Shown piece by piece: positions 18,018-26,015 of a stretch of DNA of 41,252 bases. The DNA is taken from contig CAJQOL010000126.1 of assembly GCA_905479925.1 (NCBI GenBank), positions 1 to 41,252 on the forward strand, written 5' to 3'. The DNA comes from an uncultured Kangiellaceae bacterium. Its GTDB lineage: Bacteria > Pseudomonadota > Gammaproteobacteria > Enterobacterales > Kangiellaceae. Below the pieces are notes generated by a model, which saw only the letters and a program-made list of their open reading frames with translations, ran no database searches and was not told where the DNA came from. A program made the position numbers and the translations under genes. Positions within the stretch are counted from its first letter, which is position 1; the number at the start of each line of letters is the position of its first letter.

Positions 18018-18433
18018 AACACTTATTAGCATTAGTCTCTGGGTTGATATTTGGTGCCGGTTTAACCGTCTCACAAATGGTTGATCCACAAAAGGTTCTC
18101 AATTTTTTGGATATTAGCGGTAATTGGGATCCTAGCTTGATATTTGTGATGGGGGCCGGCCTCGCGGTATTTGGCCTCGCTTACTTCTTAGTTATTAAAA
18201 ACCGCAAAACAGCCATTTTTGGAGCCGCAATTACTCTGTCTAACCCTGCGGGAATTAATCGACCATTGTTAATAGGTGCAGCTATCTTTGGATTAGGTTG
18301 GGGAATTAGCGGTATTTGCCCGGGACCCGCGGTTGCTAATATTAGCGGTGGCGACCCCAAGATTGCGGTCTTTGTGGTTATGATGCTAGTAGGAATGAAA
18401 GCATCTGACTTTTTAAAAAAGCGTAAACTCTAG
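18014..18433 (+). CDS. YeeE/YedE family transporter, second half (DUF6691 type)
   Basis: A 139-aa membrane protein with about four helices. GLIFGAGLTVSQMVDPQKVLNFLDISGNWDPSL and GLGWGISGICPGPAVANIS are the hallmarks of the second YeeE/YedE half (annotated DUF6691 in many genomes). The Cys in GICPGP is the counterpart of the conserved substrate-path Cys. Its ATG overlaps the stop of the first half, indicating coupled translation. With its partner it makes up one full transporter of the sulfur module. An intrinsic terminator follows about 90 bp downstream. Confidence 0.87.
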   Translation: MKHLLALVSGLIFGAGLTVSQMVDPQKVLNFLDISGNWDPSLIFVMGAGLAVFGLAYFLVIKNRKTAIFGAAITLSNPAGINRPLLIGAAIFGLGWGISGICPGPAVANISGGDPKIAVFVVMMLVGMKASDFLKKRKL

Positions 18434-18521
18434 TTTGTAACTTAGGCAAGTGAAAAGAATTAGACAGGTTAATTGGCCTTTGAAATTCATTACCATAAGT
18501 GTTTACTAAACAATGATTTTT

Positions 18522-18546
18522 AAAAGCCCTTTTTACAAGGGCTTTT
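18522..18546. terminator. bidirectional intrinsic terminator
   Basis: AAAAGCCCTT (18522-18531), a 5-nt loop and AAGGGCTTTT (18537-18546) form a perfect 10-bp stem. The flanking A and T runs serve both strands. It separates the YeeE pair from the convergent YebC-family gene. Confidence 0.85.
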
Positions 18547-18606
18547 GTTTAGTTTGTTATAGGCTTTTTCTGGTAGGCGAATTTGTTTGTTAAATGAACA
18601 ATAGCG

Positions 18607-19326
18607 CTAGCTTAATTCGGCGTTATGATAGACGTTTTGCACGTCATCTAAATCATTTAACATACCAATAAATTTATCGAACATTTCAACATCATCACCC
18701 GTTACCGGTGTGGTCGTCTGCGGAATAAATTGTATTTCATCAACTTCGTAATCGATTTCACCCAGTTCATCTGCTAGAGCTTGCTTAGCCTTAAAGTATT
18801 CAGTGTGCGGCGCGAATACGGTAATTTTTCCGTCTTCATTTTCAACGTCGGTAACATCAACATCCGCCATCATTAATGCCTCGAGTATTGGCTCGTCGTC
18901 GTCACCAGCAAATACCAAAATTGCGCTATGATCAAACATATGTCCAACGCTACCTTGGGTTCCTATCTTACTATCGGTTTTTGTAAAGCAGACCCTCACA
19001 TCACCAAAGGTGCGGTTTGGGTTGTCTGTTAAACAATCAACAATCACCATACAATTACCTGGTCCATAACCCTCATAACGCGCCACAGCAAAGTCTTCAC
19101 CACCGCCACCTTTGGCTTTATCAATAGCTTTGTCTATAACGTGACTAGGGACTTGGTCTTTCTTCGCTCGATCGACCAAGCTTCTGAGTGCCAGATTACC
19201 ATCGGGGTCAAAACCACCTGATTTGGCACAAACATAGATTTCACGGCTGTATTTGCTATAAATCTTAGCGTTAGCATCCGAGGTTTTTGCCATGGATTCT
19301 TTTCGATTCTGAAATGCTCTGCCCAT
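18607..19326 (-). CDS. YebC/PmpR family protein (YeeN-like)
   Basis: A 239-aa cytosolic protein of the YebC/PmpR/TACO1 family. Members bind DNA or the ribosome; recent work ties the family to relief of ribosome stalling at proline stretches. The N-terminal helical domain ([30 protein letters not shown]), the segment [19 protein letters not shown], the [21 protein letters not shown] motif and the acidic C-terminal domain are clear. The opening [15 protein letters not shown], rather than MAGHSKW, places it with the shorter-known YeeN branch instead of canonical YebC next to ruvC. AAGG lies ~8 nt upstream of the ATG. Confidence 0.9.
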   Translation of the reverse strand: MGRAFQNRKESMAKTSDANAKIYSKYSREIYVCAKSGGFDPDGNLALRSLVDRAKKDQVPSHVIDKAIDKAKGGGGEDFAVARYEGYGPGNCMVIVDCLTDNPNRTFGDVRVCFTKTDSKIGTQGSVGHMFDHSAILVFAGDDDEPILEALMMADVDVTDVENEDGKITVFAPHTEYFKAKQALADELGEIDYEVDEIQFIPQTTTPVTGDDVEMFDKFIGMLNDLDDVQNVYHNAELS

Positions 19327-19523
19327 CTTAAGACCTTTATCTGATAATTTGATGTTAAAGGGCTATTTTACAGAGGTTCAAATTAAGATTAAACCTCATT
19401 TTTAGCTCCTTTCGACCTGTATGTTAGATAGATTATGGTAATCCGAGAAAAACGTCTGTATAGTGCGCGCTAAAATTAACCATTGGTTAAATATCAATCA
19501 ATTTTGCATGATTTAGGACAAAA

Positions 19524-20231
19524 ATGATGTTCACAGAAGATTTCTATACACGCTCTGGCGATAACTATATTTTTTCACGCCAACAAGGCAGTGATTTTGC
19601 AAAACACATAGCTGGTGACTTTAACCCATTGCATGATACCGATAATAGCCGTTTTTGTGTGCCAGGAGACTTGTTGTTTTCGGTAATGCTGAGCAAGTAT
19701 GGTGTTAGCAAACAAATGAACTTTGACTTTCAGGGCATGATTGCGGGTGAGATGCCGGTCCATTTTGTTGAATCTGACAATAGTATCGTGGCGGAAAACG
19801 ACAAAGATAAAACCGTACTCTCGGTATCTCGAGAAGGAGATATTACTGATAATGATGTGTTTATCGAAGGTTTGATTCGCGCCTATGTCGCTTTTTCCGG
19901 GAAAACATTTCCGCACATCATCATAGAGCTGATGAAAAAAGAAAACATGATGATTAATACTCGTAAGCCAATGGTTATTTACGATCAAATGACACTTTCC
20001 TTCGAACGATTTGCTGATGTCGCACCTGAAGTGGTTTTAAGCGACTGTCGCTTTGACGTAACAGGAAAGCGAGGCATGGTGACCATGAATTTTGATTTGC
20101 GTGCAAACGACGAATCGATTGGAAGCGGCGAAAAGCAAATCATTATGAGCGGCCTTCGTCCTTATGAACAACCTGATATCGATTATTTGGTTGATGCCTA
20201 TAACGCTGCAAGAGAGTCTTATTCTATTTAG
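19524..20231 (+). CDS. DUF3581 family protein (hotdog-like)
   Basis: A 235-aa cytosolic protein matching what I recall of DUF3581, widespread in marine gammaproteobacteria. The N-terminal FSRQQGSDFAKHIAGDFNPLHDTDNSRFCVPGDLLFSVML contains the GDFNPxH motif seen in MaoC-type hotdog hydratases, so an acyl-thioester-binding fold is plausible. Function is unknown. AGGA lies 5 nt before the first ATG and 8 nt before an adjacent second ATG (19527), so either may be used. It stands alone with a strong stem-loop after it. Confidence 0.72.
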   Translation: MMFTEDFYTRSGDNYIFSRQQGSDFAKHIAGDFNPLHDTDNSRFCVPGDLLFSVMLSKYGVSKQMNFDFQGMIAGEMPVHFVESDNSIVAENDKDKTVLSVSREGDITDNDVFIEGLIRAYVAFSGKTFPHIIIELMKKENMMINTRKPMVIYDQMTLSFERFADVAPEVVLSDCRFDVTGKRGMVTMNFDLRANDESIGSGEKQIIMSGLRPYEQPDIDYLVDAYNAARESYSI

Positions 20232-20270
20232 GACTTTGCTCTATCTAAAACATCGTTATTGAAAAGCTAT

Positions 20271-20301
20271 CCGAAAAGCGCTTAAACTAAGTGTTTTTCG
20301 G
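20271..20301 (+). terminator. 14-bp stem-loop between DUF3581 and GNAT genes
   Basis: CCGAAAAGCGCTTA, a 3-nt loop (AAC), and TAAGTGTTTTTCGG pair along 14 positions, two of them G-U. It ends 18 bp before the GNAT start codon and lacks a U-run. It could be a weak terminator or a leader structure affecting GNAT expression. Confidence 0.5.
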
Positions 20302-20319
20302 GCAATAGGGATATCTAGT

Positions 20320-20904
20320 ATGCATGTTATTAATAATTCCGAACGCTTAAGCTACCGGTTAATGAACGAAGATGACGAATTTTCGTTGTGGCAGCTTGAC
20401 CAAGATCCTGAAGTGATGCGTTATATCAATGGTGGCAAACCGACCCCTATTGAAACCACAAGAGATGTTTATCTTCCACGCCTTAAGTCCTACACCAATG
20501 CTGAAAAAGGGTGGGGTATGTGGCGAATTGCGCTCACCGATTCCGATGAATTCTTAGGTTGGATATTAGTTAGGCCTGTGGATTTTTTTACCGACCAACC
20601 CCTTTATTCTAATCTTGAGTTAGGGTGGCGGCTTCATCGCTCAGCCTGGGGAAAGGGATATGCGACTGAAGCGGCAAAAGCGGTTATGCAATCATTTATG
20701 CAGCACCAGCAAGAGTCTATGAGTTCTAGCCCGTTGATTTTTTCTGCCATTGCACTTCCTGATAATAAAGGTTCATTTAACATAATGAAAAAATTAGGGA
20801 TGAAGTATTTAAAGACCGGTGTTTACAAAGATCCTTTAGGAGAGGAAACCGTCGTTTATTATCAGTACAAACCAAATGATGAAGCCGTTAATAATCAGAA
20901 ATAG
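20320..20904 (+). CDS. GNAT family N-acetyltransferase (RimJ/RimL-like)
   Basis: A 194-aa acetyl-CoA-dependent transferase. The N-terminus (SERLSYRLMNEDDEFSLWQLDQDPEVMRYING) is the RimJ/RimL start. The acetyl-CoA segment LELGWRLHRSAWGKGYATEAAKAVM has the GxGxxTEA form (GKGYATEA), and NKGSFNIMKKLGMKY is the motif B end. The acceptor cannot be told from sequence. AGGGA sits 8 nt before the ATG. The stop codon overlaps the ribosome site of the next gene, so the two are translated together. Confidence 0.88.
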   Translation: MHVINNSERLSYRLMNEDDEFSLWQLDQDPEVMRYINGGKPTPIETTRDVYLPRLKSYTNAEKGWGMWRIALTDSDEFLGWILVRPVDFFTDQPLYSNLELGWRLHRSAWGKGYATEAAKAVMQSFMQHQQESMSSSPLIFSAIALPDNKGSFNIMKKLGMKYLKTGVYKDPLGEETVVYYQYKPNDEAVNNQK

Positions 20905-20915
20905 AGGAGTGGCTA

Positions 20916-21338
20916 GTGTTAAATGATGACGAATTTATTAAACAGTTTGAGTCGCTAAAATTAGATTCTAGTTATTTTAATCACTATGGCCATATTCGAC
21001 TTGGTTGGCTATATCTTAATAGGATGGATAGCTCTAAGGCGGAGCAGAGATTAGTGACGGGAATTAACCGCTATGCGACTTCATTAGGAGCCGCGCACAA
21101 ATTTCATTACACCTTAACGATCGCGTTAGCGAGGATCATTAACCAACGGCTTGCTAAATCACAACCAGAAAATGTTGGGTTATCCAGCGAAATCAGCTGG
21201 CAAAGTTTTCAGGAAAACAATCACGACTTATTTAATGATGCGCTAGCGGTGCTTTATGGATATTACACAAAGGAACAGTTAGCATTACCTGAAGCTAAAG
21301 TTGCGTTTATTGAGCCGAGAGTTTCTTTCACTGAATAA
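20916..21338 (+). CDS. small conserved-looking protein co-translated with GNAT gene
   Basis: A 140-aa protein starting at GTG, with a full GAGGAG (20904-20909) exactly 6 nt upstream; no ATG fits better. It is helical, with a His-rich N-terminal block (YFNHYGHIRLGWLYLNRM), then FHYTLTIALARII and SWQSFQENNHDLF. I recall similar hypothetical proteins of ~140 aa with the same FxHxxHIRLxWxYL start across proteobacteria, but know no function. The conserved His residues could bind metal. Its TAA stop falls inside an octanucleotide repeat. Confidence 0.72.
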   Translation: MLNDDEFIKQFESLKLDSSYFNHYGHIRLGWLYLNRMDSSKAEQRLVTGINRYATSLGAAHKFHYTLTIALARIINQRLAKSQPENVGLSSEISWQSFQENNHDLFNDALAVLYGYYTKEQLALPEAKVAFIEPRVSFTE

Positions 21339-21427
21339 GTAAATAAGTAAATAAGTAAATAAGTAAATAAGTAAATAAGTAAATAAGTAAATAAGTAAAT
21401 AAGTAAATAAGTAGATAAGTAAATAAG
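21334..21427. repeat. octanucleotide tandem repeat (AAATAAGT)n
   Basis: There are nearly twelve units of AAATAAGT over 94 bp, with one A-to-G variant in the penultimate unit (about 21413). It starts at the stop codon of the preceding gene. The eight-base period shifts frame each unit, but the unit itself supplies TAA codons, so copy-number change would not alter the upstream protein. Confidence 0.95.
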
Positions 21428-21536
21428 AACTTTTTTAGCGAGACGATTTTTTAGCAAGAGAAGAATCGAACAAAAGACACTTAAATCGTTGTCCGTAAAT
21501 AAACGCATTTTGGTTAAAACCGCCCGCTAGTCCCTA

Positions 21537-21911
21537 TTAGCTTTCATTAAGCCAATTGACCGCAGTCTCCATTGTTTCGAATAATTTAAACTCTACTGGG
21601 TATAAAGCGGTGGCGGTAATATAATTCTGCAAAGATATACGGTCGCTTGGGTCATTTGCAATAAAACCCGCTTTAGAGTTAGACGAACGTTTCTTCGAAG
21701 ACGAGCGAGCTAACTCAGCGAGTTCTTGTATATCGGGAATGCTTAGCTCAACTATTGCCTCTCTAAATTCCCATATCGTATGAGCTTCTAGGTTAAACTT
21801 CGGATGATTTAATACCTCGGCATAGGCCTTGATAACGGTCTCTTTGTCGACTTTTTCAACATATTTGATAAGAAAGTAATGACCTCGATGGGTCACTGTA
21901 TAGTTTTTCAT
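21537..21911 (-). CDS. small protein, possible SpoIIAA/STAS-like fold
   Basis: A 124-aa cytosolic protein. The layout YTVTHRGHYFLIKYVEKVDKETVIKAYAEVLNHPKF, then HTIWEFREAIVELSIPDIQELAELARS, ending in FKLFETMETAVNWLNES, is the beta-alpha-beta order of SpoIIAA-like STAS proteins that sense or relay signals. This is judged from pattern only. No Shine-Dalgarno is obvious before the ATG. A basic Ser/Lys patch (SSSKKRSSNSK) lies mid-protein. It stands alone between the octamer repeat and a convergently spaced membrane protein gene on the same strand. Confidence 0.65.
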   Translation of the reverse strand: MKNYTVTHRGHYFLIKYVEKVDKETVIKAYAEVLNHPKFNLEAHTIWEFREAIVELSIPDIQELAELARSSSKKRSSNSKAGFIANDPSDRISLQNYITATALYPVEFKLFETMETAVNWLNES

Positions 21912-22031
21912 TATAATTAAGCTTTAGCGAGTTAATTACTAACAGCGGTAACAATCATCGTTGATTATAGTGGATTGAATACTAGGGCATTTTCATCAAT
22001 AAATATAGTGTAATTGTTACCAATAAAGGCC

Positions 22032-23342
22032 TTATTGAATTTGCTCCTGGTCTAACAAGTTAATGATAAAAGGAATACCCGGCCACACTTGTAATGATAG
22101 GTCCGCTCGCCAATGGTTAAATATAGTGCCAAAATTACTCACTTTACTGAGATCCGACTGAGAGTCAAAAGTCATGGTTACACGTTTAGACTGACCGGAT
22201 GGCAATGCAAAACCATTAACATCAATAGCAGAAATTAACACATCTTTTTGATATAGAGTTATTTGACTATCTTCAATCTCAATATCGTATTCAGTGGCGT
22301 TACTAATGACTAAGTCAAAGCTTAAATTAGATAAGGCTTTGCCGCTAGTCAGTGCCTTAAATGAAGGGATTTTATAATCAAAACTGGACCAGTCGATATC
22401 GTAATCAGCTTTTAGTAATTGGCTCTTATGATGCAAACTGAGCATTAGCTGACCGTGCAAGACTAGTAAACCAGCAAACAGCACAGATAAAATACTGTAG
22501 GCCCATATGACACGCTTTCTAGTTGGCGGTATAGTTTGTTGGTTAGTGACAAATAGACAGCTGGCAATGTGAGTACCAACTGGAACCGCAAGGGTTAAGA
22601 TGAGGATATTTGCAAGGAATAGAAAGGTTGTTATGTCCACGAAAGTTAAGTCTTCAACGGAGAATATCCAGTTTGCCAAAAGAATAAGGGGGGCGTTAAA
22701 TAGTGCGCCAAAAGTAATGACAAGCAGTGGTTTTTTTATGGTCAATTTTAGTATTTTTGAATAGCTCGTTTTATGACGTTGGAGGGTCGGAGCAATAAAA
22801 TCTAAACCAAAGGTGTAAAAAAGAAATAAATAACTCAGCCCATTAGACAACCAATGGGTCCACCAGAAAGGGTAATAACCTATCCACAGAATAAGCATTT
22901 GAGCCGTTAGGTAAATTAATAACAGCTTCGACTCCTCAATCCCTTGGGTAACGAGAGAAAACTCTTCGACTGGACCATTTTGATAATTGCCTTCTTTTTC
23001 AAAAACGGCTGATAGTTTTTCCTTTATAGGGAATAAAAAAATTGACGCTAGTACTAGAGAGCCGGATATGATCAAATTGCCTAGAACGGTTTTCGTCTGT
23101 GACTCATATAAAAACTCAATGAGTTTTTCGGAGATCGATTGCCATGACTGTGGAAAGAAGTAATCCATAAATAGCTGTTTAAGTTCACCTTGGTATTGGT
23201 TAAGTAACCAGCTGATAATGCCGAAGACTAGGAAGCCGGTGATAGCGTAAAACATCGTCCAAACGAGACTTTTCTTTCGCATAAAACGAATGGAGGCAGG
23301 GGCTTTAAATAGAGCTAATAATAATTGTTGGTCAATTCGCAT
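22032..23342 (-). CDS. membrane protein with C-terminal LEA14/WHy-like domain
   Basis: A 436-aa protein of two parts. Residues ~20-300 contain about six hydrophobic helices (WTMFYAITGFLVFGIISWLL, LGNLIISGSLVLASIFLFP, LLLIYLTAQMLILWIGYYPFW, LLVITFGALFNAPLILLANWI, LFLANILILTLAVP, WAYSILSVLFAGLLVLHG). Residues ~325-425 resemble the LEA type-2/WHy beta-sandwich (LSNLSFDLVISNATEYDIEIEDSQITLY, LPSGQSKRVTMTFD). With the sandwich after the last helix it probably faces the periplasm. I do not recognise the membrane part. No clear ribosome site precedes the ATG at 23342. The gene is not in an operon. Confidence 0.7.
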   Translation of the reverse strand: MRIDQQLLLALFKAPASIRFMRKKSLVWTMFYAITGFLVFGIISWLLNQYQGELKQLFMDYFFPQSWQSISEKLIEFLYESQTKTVLGNLIISGSLVLASIFLFPIKEKLSAVFEKEGNYQNGPVEEFSLVTQGIEESKLLLIYLTAQMLILWIGYYPFWWTHWLSNGLSYLFLFYTFGLDFIAPTLQRHKTSYSKILKLTIKKPLLVITFGALFNAPLILLANWIFSVEDLTFVDITTFLFLANILILTLAVPVGTHIASCLFVTNQQTIPPTRKRVIWAYSILSVLFAGLLVLHGQLMLSLHHKSQLLKADYDIDWSSFDYKIPSFKALTSGKALSNLSFDLVISNATEYDIEIEDSQITLYQKDVLISAIDVNGFALPSGQSKRVTMTFDSQSDLSKVSNFGTIFNHWRADLSLQVWPGIPFIINLLDQEQIQ

Positions 23343-23852
23343 AATATTAATTAAGTCGTAAATGAGTTTTAAAAAGTTTGTTCTTTAAAGTGTTTGTTCT
23401 TTAAAAGATCTGATTTCTAAAGAAGCCTAGTCATACTACAAAGGTATAAGAAGTTAGTATCGGTTAATCGGGAGCTTTACCTTTACTAGTTTTCACCTTG
23501 TATCGTTAGCTAGGGCTATTTTTACAATTGGCTAGATTATCATTGTCCCTACAAAAATTCGAGCCTTGATATTGACGAATTGCAGGTAAATTTTACCGAA
23601 ATTTGATAGCTGTTAGCTGATTGTTCGTTCCAGTTGTTTGGCTTTTCTAGTAATATGAGTTTTTTCAATCAACATGAGAGCATTCAAACAGTCTAAGAAC
23701 CGCTTGTTTGGGGGGCTTTCATACCTTGGTCATCTTAGTAAAGTATATTGATACTAGGCAGTTTTCTTCGTGTCGATGGATAACCGGTAATTTATCCTGT
23801 ACGTTGGGGTTAACTGACATATGGAATTGTTAGGAGCATAAGAGGTTTAACT
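23343..23852. other. divergent intergenic region, 510 bp
   Basis: This lies between two divergent genes for unrecognised membrane proteins. It begins with a short near-duplicate (TTTGTTCTTTAAAG / TGTTTGTTCTTTAAAAG, about 23379-23408). I see no ORF with a ribosome site, no RNA fold I could name and no clear palindrome. Confidence 0.45.
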
Positions 23853-24569
23853 TTGTATAGAGATATAAATTTTGCGAAAGTCATAAAAACCCTAGAGAGG
23901 CTCAGCGCTCGGATTGACGAGCGCTTCCCGAAAAGTGGGTTACATTTGGTATGTTGTGAGTTACTCATCATTTCTCAAGAAACGGAACCTCATCTGGCGA
24001 AAATATCTAAAGCTAATTATTGGTTAAGAGGGGGGGTTGCCAGCATTATTGGTATCGTATTCGCGTTTATCATTTATGGACTTTCGTTATTTCAGTTTGA
24101 TTTTTCTAATATCACTCTCGCGGAATTTTTTCCGTTTGTAGAATCTGCCGTTAATGATGTCATTCTCGTTGGCTTGGCCATCTTCTTTCTTATTTCTTTA
24201 GAAACGCGTTTTAAACGCTCGAAAGCCATAGCAGCTCTCAACCAATTACGAGCGGTCGCTCATATTGTAGATATGCACCAATTAACGAAAGATCCAACCG
24301 AATTTGAAACGTCCGCCAATAGAACCGCTTCCTCGCCAGTTCGTTACCTGAGTCCATTTGAGTTAAAGCGCTATCTTGATTATTGCAGTGAGATGCTTTC
24401 TATTGTTGGAAAGATTGCAGCCATGTATGCTCAACAGCTACCTGATGCTGCAGTAATATCTTCAGTGAATGAAATAGAGTCTTTAACCTCAAGCATTAGT
24501 CGTAAGGCCTGGCAGAAAATAATGATTATTCATCAAAATGTTGCAGTGATCGACTCCAAAAAAAGCTAA
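23853..24569 (+). CDS. two-helix membrane protein of unknown function
   Basis: A 238-aa protein starting at TTG, with AGAGG (23841-23845) 7 nt upstream and no alternative ATG nearby. It has a cytosolic helical head (~1-55, ERLSARIDERFPKSGLHLVCCELL), two membrane helices (~58-80 and ~97-117) joined by a short acidic loop, and a helical C-terminal domain (ALNQLRAVAHIVDMHQLTKDPTEF, LKRYLDYCSEMLSIVGKIAAMYAQ, NEIESLTSSISRKAWQKIMII). I recall similar hypothetical proteins in marine gammaproteobacteria but no function. Both long domains should be cytosolic. Confidence 0.72.
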   Translation: MYRDINFAKVIKTLERLSARIDERFPKSGLHLVCCELLIISQETEPHLAKISKANYWLRGGVASIIGIVFAFIIYGLSLFQFDFSNITLAEFFPFVESAVNDVILVGLAIFFLISLETRFKRSKAIAALNQLRAVAHIVDMHQLTKDPTEFETSANRTASSPVRYLSPFELKRYLDYCSEMLSIVGKIAAMYAQQLPDAAVISSVNEIESLTSSISRKAWQKIMIIHQNVAVIDSKKS

Positions 24570-24798
24570 AGGTGTGTTGTTTTTACTAAAGGACGAACTT
24601 CCCATGCTGACCGTTAGCTATTGTTATGCTTTAGTGACGATGGGAAGTGGCGGCATCGACCGCAATACATTATCGCACCAACCGGGTGATATTTTCCCGA
24701 AAGAGCGTGATTGCTCATTTAGTCTTTTCCTCATATTGCTCAGGAGAAGTCAATTAGACAAGATGCAAAAGTGAGGTTAACCAGTTTGCTAACTATTA

Positions 24799-26013
24799 CT
24801 ACTCCATTGCAGGAATAATAAATTGACGCATCATTTGCTGCGGTTGATAAAGCTTAGAGGAATCATAATTTTGCCCTGTGAAAACAATCACTGCATTTTT
24901 TTCCGGCCAAACAAAAATAAACTGTCCACCATTGCCATTGGCTGAATAGATACCATGAAGCTGGTTTGTGTTGTCTCTAAAATTATCAATCCACCACTGA
25001 TATCCATAACCCTCCCAAAGCAGATACTGGGTAAGGAGAACTCGTGATTGGCTAGAGCGATTGATCCACTCTTGAGAGATTATTCGCTCACCATTGAAAG
25101 TACCGTTTTGTAAAAACAGTTGCCCGAACTTGATCATATCTCTTGAGGATAACCATAAGCCGCCTCCAGTATGTGCTCGGCCAGTTGGGGTATGAGCCCA
25201 AATAGCCGAGTCCATTCCAAGCGGTTCGAAGAGGTGTTTGTTCGCATACTCTTCAAAAGGTTCGCCGGTGGCATTTTCAACCAGACCACCAAGAGCAACA
25301 CTCGCAATGGTTGAGTAGGCAAACGTTGAACCCGGTTCATTAGCCATAGGCAAATTAAAAAGTGTTTCAATATAGTTATTACTCGTTTGATAAATTGAGC
25401 CTAAGCTATTACTAGGGGATGAAAATGGATGAGTCCACTCGTCCCATTGCAGGCCCGTTTGCATGGTTAGAAAATCGTCAATAGTCCACGCTCGTTTTCT
25501 TACGTCATCGTTGTTAACAACAGCGTATTCAGGAAAGTAACTCAACATTAAGTCATCTGTTGAATTGATATGACCTTGGTCAATGGCGATACCAATAACC
25601 GCGGAAACAAAACTCTTACTAACCGACTGCATTGAGTGAGTATTGATATCCTGATTTCCTATAAATCGGTCATGGTCTCCTAGCTCTGTTCTCAATAGTT
25701 CATCGAGTACAAGCACGCCATCTCGCATAATTAGAACAGAGTCGATCCCGGTAAATTCTTGGTTGTCTATCGCGGTGAACATTGCTTCAATTAACGTTTG
25801 GTTGACAGAGTGCTCAGCCAGTGTTCCCGTTACCATAGCGTCATTCAGACTCAGTGGTTGTTGATACTGGTATTCATCGCGTTCGCCATTCGAAGAATTA
25901 CAGCAAGCCACTAAAATCAGTAGGAAAAAACTGGCTAATAGGTGATTAGAGACCTTTGCTAAATTAACCTGTCTCGTTAGATTAACCAGTCTGGTAAGAT
26001 TAAAAACATTCAT
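24799..26013 (-). CDS. beta-lactamase-fold serine hydrolase, lipoprotein
   Basis: A 404-aa serine hydrolase of the class C beta-lactamase/PBP4*-esterase family. A lipobox LVAC (Cys37) marks a lipoprotein; the preceding n-region has a repeated motif (NLTRLVNLTRQVNLAKV). The SxxK motif is S130-V-S-K133, the Tyr motif is YST in FAYSTIASVALGG, and HTGGG precedes LWLSSRDM. All three catalytic elements are present, so it should be active on an ester, amide or D-peptide; the substrate is unknown. The ATG at 26013 lies 2 bp after the stop of the upstream gene, and a TTG at 26019 would overlap it. Both belong to one transcript. Confidence 0.87.
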   Translation of the reverse strand: MNVFNLTRLVNLTRQVNLAKVSNHLLASFFLLILVACCNSSNGERDEYQYQQPLSLNDAMVTGTLAEHSVNQTLIEAMFTAIDNQEFTGIDSVLIMRDGVLVLDELLRTELGDHDRFIGNQDINTHSMQSVSKSFVSAVIGIAIDQGHINSTDDLMLSYFPEYAVVNNDDVRKRAWTIDDFLTMQTGLQWDEWTHPFSSPSNSLGSIYQTSNNYIETLFNLPMANEPGSTFAYSTIASVALGGLVENATGEPFEEYANKHLFEPLGMDSAIWAHTPTGRAHTGGGLWLSSRDMIKFGQLFLQNGTFNGERIISQEWINRSSQSRVLLTQYLLWEGYGYQWWIDNFRDNTNQLHGIYSANGNGGQFIFVWPEKNAVIVFTGQNYDSSKLYQPQQMMRQFIIPAME

Positions 26014-26015
26014 AT

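Noticed and set aside
21263-21508. Minus-strand ORF of Tyr/Leu/Ile/Thr repeats
   Set aside because: It is the translation of the octanucleotide array, with no ribosome site or family.
24604-24774. Possible 56-aa ORF after the two-helix membrane protein (AAGGA about 10 nt before ATG)
   Set aside because: The peptide has no recognisable pattern and the spacing is long, so support is too weak to call.
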